The notes under the pieces were generated by a model. That model searched no databases. It was not told the DNA's origin and saw only the letters and a program-made list of their open reading frames with translations. Shown one piece after another: positions 60,568 to 64,000 of a stretch of 64,000 nt of DNA. Position 1 is the stretch's first letter; each line of letters begins with the position of its first letter. The DNA is from UBA4246 sp045113695 (GTDB taxonomy: Bacteria; Bacillota; Clostridia; Christensenellales; Aristaeellaceae), in the NCBI GenBank assembly GCA_045113695.1, contig JBGUJG010000102.1:62001-126000 (forward strand). The letters are read 5' to 3'. The position numbers were made by a program, and so were the translations under genes.

Positions 60568-61608
60568 ATGCATATAAAAACCGTATTCTGTCTCGCCACG
60601 GCCCTGCTTTTCGCCCTTTCGCCCCTGCTCGCCGCCGCTCAGACGGAGCTGGACCTGAGCCGTTATTCCCTGGTGCACCTGGGCGACCGGAAGCTGGTCT
60701 ACCAGGGCCCCGGCAAGGACTATTTCCGGGACGGCAGTGCCGGCGTCGGCGCGACGAACGACGTGCGCGTCTACGGCTCCGTCGGCGAATGGCTGATGAT
60801 CGGCTACGTCTACAGCACCGACAATTTCCGTGTCGGCTGGGTGGAGCGGCCGAAAACCGGCATGGAGATCCTGTCCGACCGGGAGGTCGGCGAACTTTCC
60901 TTCGAGTACGTCGTCCGGGCAGTTACGGACGACTGTGCGATGACCTACGACCCGGTGTTTGTCAGCGTCCGCTCCCTCGATCTGGAGAAGGGGGACAAGG
61001 TCACCCTGCTGAGCCTCCTGCCCAAAAAATGGGCCTATGTCGAAGCGGACGTCAAGGGCAGACCCACCCGCGGTTTCCTGTACGCCGACCTGCTCGGCGG
61101 CGCGCCCGTCGCCGCGGACGCCACGCCCCTCTCCCCTTCCGGCAGCAGCCCGAAAACGGTCATGAAGGACATGGCCTCCAAGACCATCGGCGGCAATTAC
61201 GCCGTTTTTTCCGGCCCCGGCGAAGGATATGCCCAGGCCCAGAACCGCCCGCACATCAGCTACCAGACCAAAGCCGTCGTACACGGCACGGAGAGCGGAT
61301 GGGCGCTGGTTTCTTTCTCCCTGGACGGCATCCGGCATTACGGCTATCTCCCGATGAGCCTGCTGCCGAACACGAAAAACGTAAAAGATATGACCATCGA
61401 CCGTTCCACCTGCGCTGCCTCGTCGGACACCCTCCTGCGGGACGCCCCCTCCCGGACCGCCGCTTTGACCGCCCGGGTGCCGCAGGGTGCGGACCTTGTA
61501 TTCCTCTGCTGGAGCGGCAGGCAGAAAGACTGGGCCTTCGTCGAATACGTTTCCGGCGCGGAAAAAGCCCGCGGCTTTGTCCCGGCAGACGCCCTGAACT
61601 TCCGGTAA
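60568..61608 (+). CDS. Exported protein with SH3-like repeats
   Basis: 346 aa. Signal peptide MHIKTVFCLATALLFALSPLLAAA. Three SH3b-like modules can be seen: about 30-100 (YQGPGKDYFRDG...VYGSVGEWLMIGY), 195-265 (IGGNYAVFSGPGEGYAQAQ...WALVSF) and 275-345 (SDTLLRDAPSRTAALTARVPQGADLVFL). It has no catalytic domain. Probably a cell-wall-associated binding protein. Alone between eno and the C11 protease gene. Confidence 0.75.
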   Translation: MHIKTVFCLATALLFALSPLLAAAQTELDLSRYSLVHLGDRKLVYQGPGKDYFRDGSAGVGATNDVRVYGSVGEWLMIGYVYSTDNFRVGWVERPKTGMEILSDREVGELSFEYVVRAVTDDCAMTYDPVFVSVRSLDLEKGDKVTLLSLLPKKWAYVEADVKGRPTRGFLYADLLGGAPVAADATPLSPSGSSPKTVMKDMASKTIGGNYAVFSGPGEGYAQAQNRPHISYQTKAVVHGTESGWALVSFSLDGIRHYGYLPMSLLPNTKNVKDMTIDRSTCAASSDTLLRDAPSRTAALTARVPQGADLVFLCWSGRQKDWAFVEYVSGAEKARGFVPADALNFR

Positions 61609-61749
61609 CAAGGCCTTCATCCGGACCAAAGCAACTGTTCCCGCAAAATCCTTTATTGAATTCCCGGCATTTTTGCAGTATGATTAGAAAGAACAGCAGC
61701 ACATCCATATTCAGCTGACACCAGATCATTTCGTTTGGAGGTCACAGCC

Positions 61750-64000
61750 ATGCAGAACAATCCTACGGGACGCAAAAAGAACATCACCGGCCAGGCGAAG
61801 GATACGACCACCCACGGTCAGGCGGAGGGCCAGCGGCCGGCCGGCAACCAGGGCGGCTATCAGGGACGTGACATGAACGGTCCCTCCGGCCCCCGGCCAC
61901 AGGGAACCCAGGGAACCGGCGGCGGCGCCCAGCGGCCTCAGAACAGCTCCTCCGGGAACGGCGGCCAGATGAACCGCAGCGGCGGCGGAAAAATCGGCCT
62001 CATCGCCATCGTCCTGCTGCTGCTGCTGGGCGGGGGCGGGGGCTTAAGCGGCCTGTTCGGCGGCGGCGATTCCACGACCACCCAGACCACCCTGCCCACG
62101 GCGGAACCCTATACGCAGACCAGAACGGCTGTCCCGCTGACGACAGAAGCGCCCCGGCGCACTGCGACCCCGCGCCGCACTGCGACGCCCCGGCCCACCC
62201 AGGCCCCGACCGAATATGTGCCCCCTGTGCAGCAAGAACCTGCCGCCGATGACGGCTGGGCCGGCCTGCTGAACGCTTTCCTGGGTTACGGCGGGTCCTC
62301 TTCTTCCCAGTCCTCCTATTCTTCTTCATCCTCCTCATCCGGCCAGAGCGGCTATACGGACATGAGTAGCCTGGCTGCCCTCTTCGGCGGCTCCTATGCG
62401 GCCGAAACCGAAGCCCCCAGGCGGACCGCCACCCCCAGAAGGACGGCGACGCCCCGGCGGACGGCCACGCCCAGAAAGACAGCCACCCCCAGAAGGACGG
62501 CCGTTCCGAAAAAGACCGCCGTTCCGCAGACGAGCGCCAAACGCGCCCCTTACACGACCCTCCGGGGAGGCGGCTGGGATACAGCCACCATCATGATCTA
62601 CATGTGCGGGGCTGACCTGGAATCCCGGTCCGCCATGGCGACCCGGGACCTGCAGGAAATGATCGCCGCCGATATCGGCGACCAGGTGAACCTGATCATC
62701 CTGACCGGCGGCAGCACCAGCTGGCGCAACAACCTGGTGTCCAGCAAGGTCCACCAGCTCTGGCAGATCAGAGGCGGCAAGCTCCGCTGCCTGTCCGAAA
62801 ACGAAGGCTCTGCCTCCATGACCAACCCGGCTACCCTGAGCGCCTTCATCCGCAAGGCCGCCCAGAACTTCCCGGCGGACCGCTACGGCCTGATCCTGTG
62901 GGACCACGGCTCCGGCACCGTAGCCGGCTACGGCTATGACGAGCAGAACCCCCGCAGCGGCTCCATGAGCCTGGCCGGCATCCACCAGGCCCTCTCCGAA
63001 GGCGGCGTCCGGTTCGACTTCGTCGGTTTCGACGCCTGCCTGATGGCCACGGTGGAAACCGCCCTGATGCTCAACGAGCACGCCGATTACATGATCGCCT
63101 CCGAAGAGACCGAGCCCGGCTACGGCTGGTATTACACCGAATGGCTGAACATGCTGAACGGCAACACCTCCGTGGACACCGTGACCCTGGGCAAAAAGAT
63201 CGTCGACGACTTTGTGGCCACCAGCGCCCGCCAGGCCGCCGGCCAGAAGACCACCCTGTCCGTCATCGACCTGGCTGAGCTTTCCGCCTCCGTGCCGGAC
63301 AAACTGAGCGCCTTTGCCCAGTCCATCAGCGGCATGATCACGGCGAAGAACTACACGGCCGTATCGAAGGCCCGGGCCGGCGCCCGCGAGTTCGCCCAGA
63401 GCAACAAGCTCGACCAGGTGGACCTGACCGACCTGGCCCTGCGCATGGGCACCCCGGAAGGCCGGAACCTGGCCGACGCCCTGGCCGGCGCGGTCCGCTA
63501 CAACCGCACCAGCTCCAACATGACCAACGCCCACGGCCTGTCGATCTACTTCCCCTACCAGAAGACCGCCAACGTCGACAAGGCGGTCAGCACCTACAAC
63601 CAGATCGGCATGGATGAAGACTACATCCGCTGCATCAGCCAGTTCGCCAAGGTCGAAATGAGCGGCCAGGCCGTAACCGGCGGCCAGACCAACAATCCCT
63701 ACGCCGCACTGTCCGGCTCGGGCGGGTATTCGTCCGGCGCCTATGGCTCCGGGGACATCCTGAGCTCCCTGCTGGGCGGCCTGCTGGGCGGCGACTTCGG
63801 CCGCTTCCCCGGGATGAGCAGCGACAACGCCTCCTTCCTGCAGGAAAGCTCGCTTTCCCGGGAGGACATCGCGTCCTGCCTGTCCGGAAACATGCTGAAC
63901 ACCGACGCCCTGGTCTTTACCGATACCGACGCCGGCAAAACCCTGATCCTCCCGGCCGAGCAGTGGGCGCTGGTGACGGACGTGCAGCTCAACATGTTTA
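61750..64000 (+). CDS. Membrane-anchored clostripain-family (C11) cysteine peptidase, 3' end outside window
   Basis: 750 codons visible from ATG 61750 (TTTGGAGG upstream). A Gly/Gln-rich cytosolic N-terminus (1-78), one transmembrane helix (KIGLIAIVLLLLL near 80-95), then low-complexity linkers with RRTATP-type repeats near 135-155 and 218-260. Peptidase C11 domain from about 275: MIYMCGADLESRSAMATRDL, catalytic His in LILWDHGSGTVAGYGY near 385 and Cys in DFVGFDACLM near 428. Type II orientation would place the protease outside. Cut by the window edge. Clostripain cleaves after Arg; specificity here is inferred. Confidence 0.85.
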   Translation, partial: MQNNPTGRKKNITGQAKDTTTHGQAEGQRPAGNQGGYQGRDMNGPSGPRPQGTQGTGGGAQRPQNSSSGNGGQMNRSGGGKIGLIAIVLLLLLGGGGGLSGLFGGGDSTTTQTTLPTAEPYTQTRTAVPLTTEAPRRTATPRRTATPRPTQAPTEYVPPVQQEPAADDGWAGLLNAFLGYGGSSSSQSSYSSSSSSSGQSGYTDMSSLAALFGGSYAAETEAPRRTATPRRTATPRRTATPRKTATPRRTAVPKKTAVPQTSAKRAPYTTLRGGGWDTATIMIYMCGADLESRSAMATRDLQEMIAADIGDQVNLIILTGGSTSWRNNLVSSKVHQLWQIRGGKLRCLSENEGSASMTNPATLSAFIRKAAQNFPADRYGLILWDHGSGTVAGYGYDEQNPRSGSMSLAGIHQALSEGGVRFDFVGFDACLMATVETALMLNEHADYMIASEETEPGYGWYYTEWLNMLNGNTSVDTVTLGKKIVDDFVATSARQAAGQKTTLSVIDLAELSASVPDKLSAFAQSISGMITAKNYTAVSKARAGAREFAQSNKLDQVDLTDLALRMGTPEGRNLADALAGAVRYNRTSSNMTNAHGLSIYFPYQKTANVDKAVSTYNQIGMDEDYIRCISQFAKVEMSGQAVTGGQTNNPYAALSGSGGYSSGAYGSGDILSSLLGGLLGGDFGRFPGMSSDNASFLQESSLSREDIASCLSGNMLNTDALVFTDTDAGKTLILPAEQWALVTDVQLNMF

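Overview
The window is high-GC Bacillota (Clostridia-like) DNA. The evidence is T-box leaders, a CIRCE-controlled hrcA-grpE-dnaK-dnaJ cluster, a short archaeal-type ProS, a PPi-type phosphofructokinase, a clostripain-family protease and TTG/GTG starts. The style fits an uncultured gut or rumen Clostridia (Christensenellales/Aristaeella-like is a guess; no rRNA is present). No tRNA, rRNA, CRISPR array or integrase gene was found.

Positions 1 to about 33,770 are one integrated phage-like element; its left end lies outside the window. Its right end sits inside comM, which stops at 356 codons, at the point where the family continues with MNPCPCG. Leftward genes (16,562 down to 1) encode a DUF4406 protein, a DUF3987 primase/helicase-like protein, VRR-NUC nuclease, SNF2 helicase, small early proteins, an ArpU/sigma-like regulator, then a tape-measure protein, distal tail protein and a tail protein with a decapeptide beta-helix. 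Terminase, portal, protease and capsid genes are absent: a small zinc-ribbon gene runs directly into the middle of the tape-measure gene at about 9,085, so this is either a large deletion or an assembly join.

Rightward genes (16,829-22,467) encode DUF3310, DUF2800 and DUF2815 (SSB-like) proteins, a S-adenosylmethionine synthetase bracketed by two hairpins, and a family A DNA polymerase. Next comes an AT-richer restriction-modification island (HTH controller, one protein joining a C5-cytosine and an N6-adenine methyltransferase, HNH endonuclease), a WYL regulator, and a LexA-like repressor with a perfect operator palindrome. From 28,906 to 30,131 there is no credible gene; this stretch holds nested palindromes and a tandem array of degenerate 80-100 bp units with conserved hairpins, best read as a large structured RNA. 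After it come a 50-aa protein, a long hairpin leader with two competing 3' arms, a 248-aa HTH protein, and exported cargo (metallo-beta-lactamase-fold protein, SH3/MTH-type protein, CFI-box protein).

From 33,756 on the genes are chromosomal: truncated comM, a Tet(M)-like EF-G-family GTPase, a TPR protein with PPi-PFK, the heat-shock operon, a secreted M23/lectin protein, a STAND NTPase with TPRs, a TrpXYZ-like ABC transporter, a Dabb protein behind a T-box reading TGG (Trp), proS behind a T-box, divergent sucrose hydrolase and fructokinase genes, enolase, an exported SH3 protein, and a membrane-anchored C11 protease cut by the window end.
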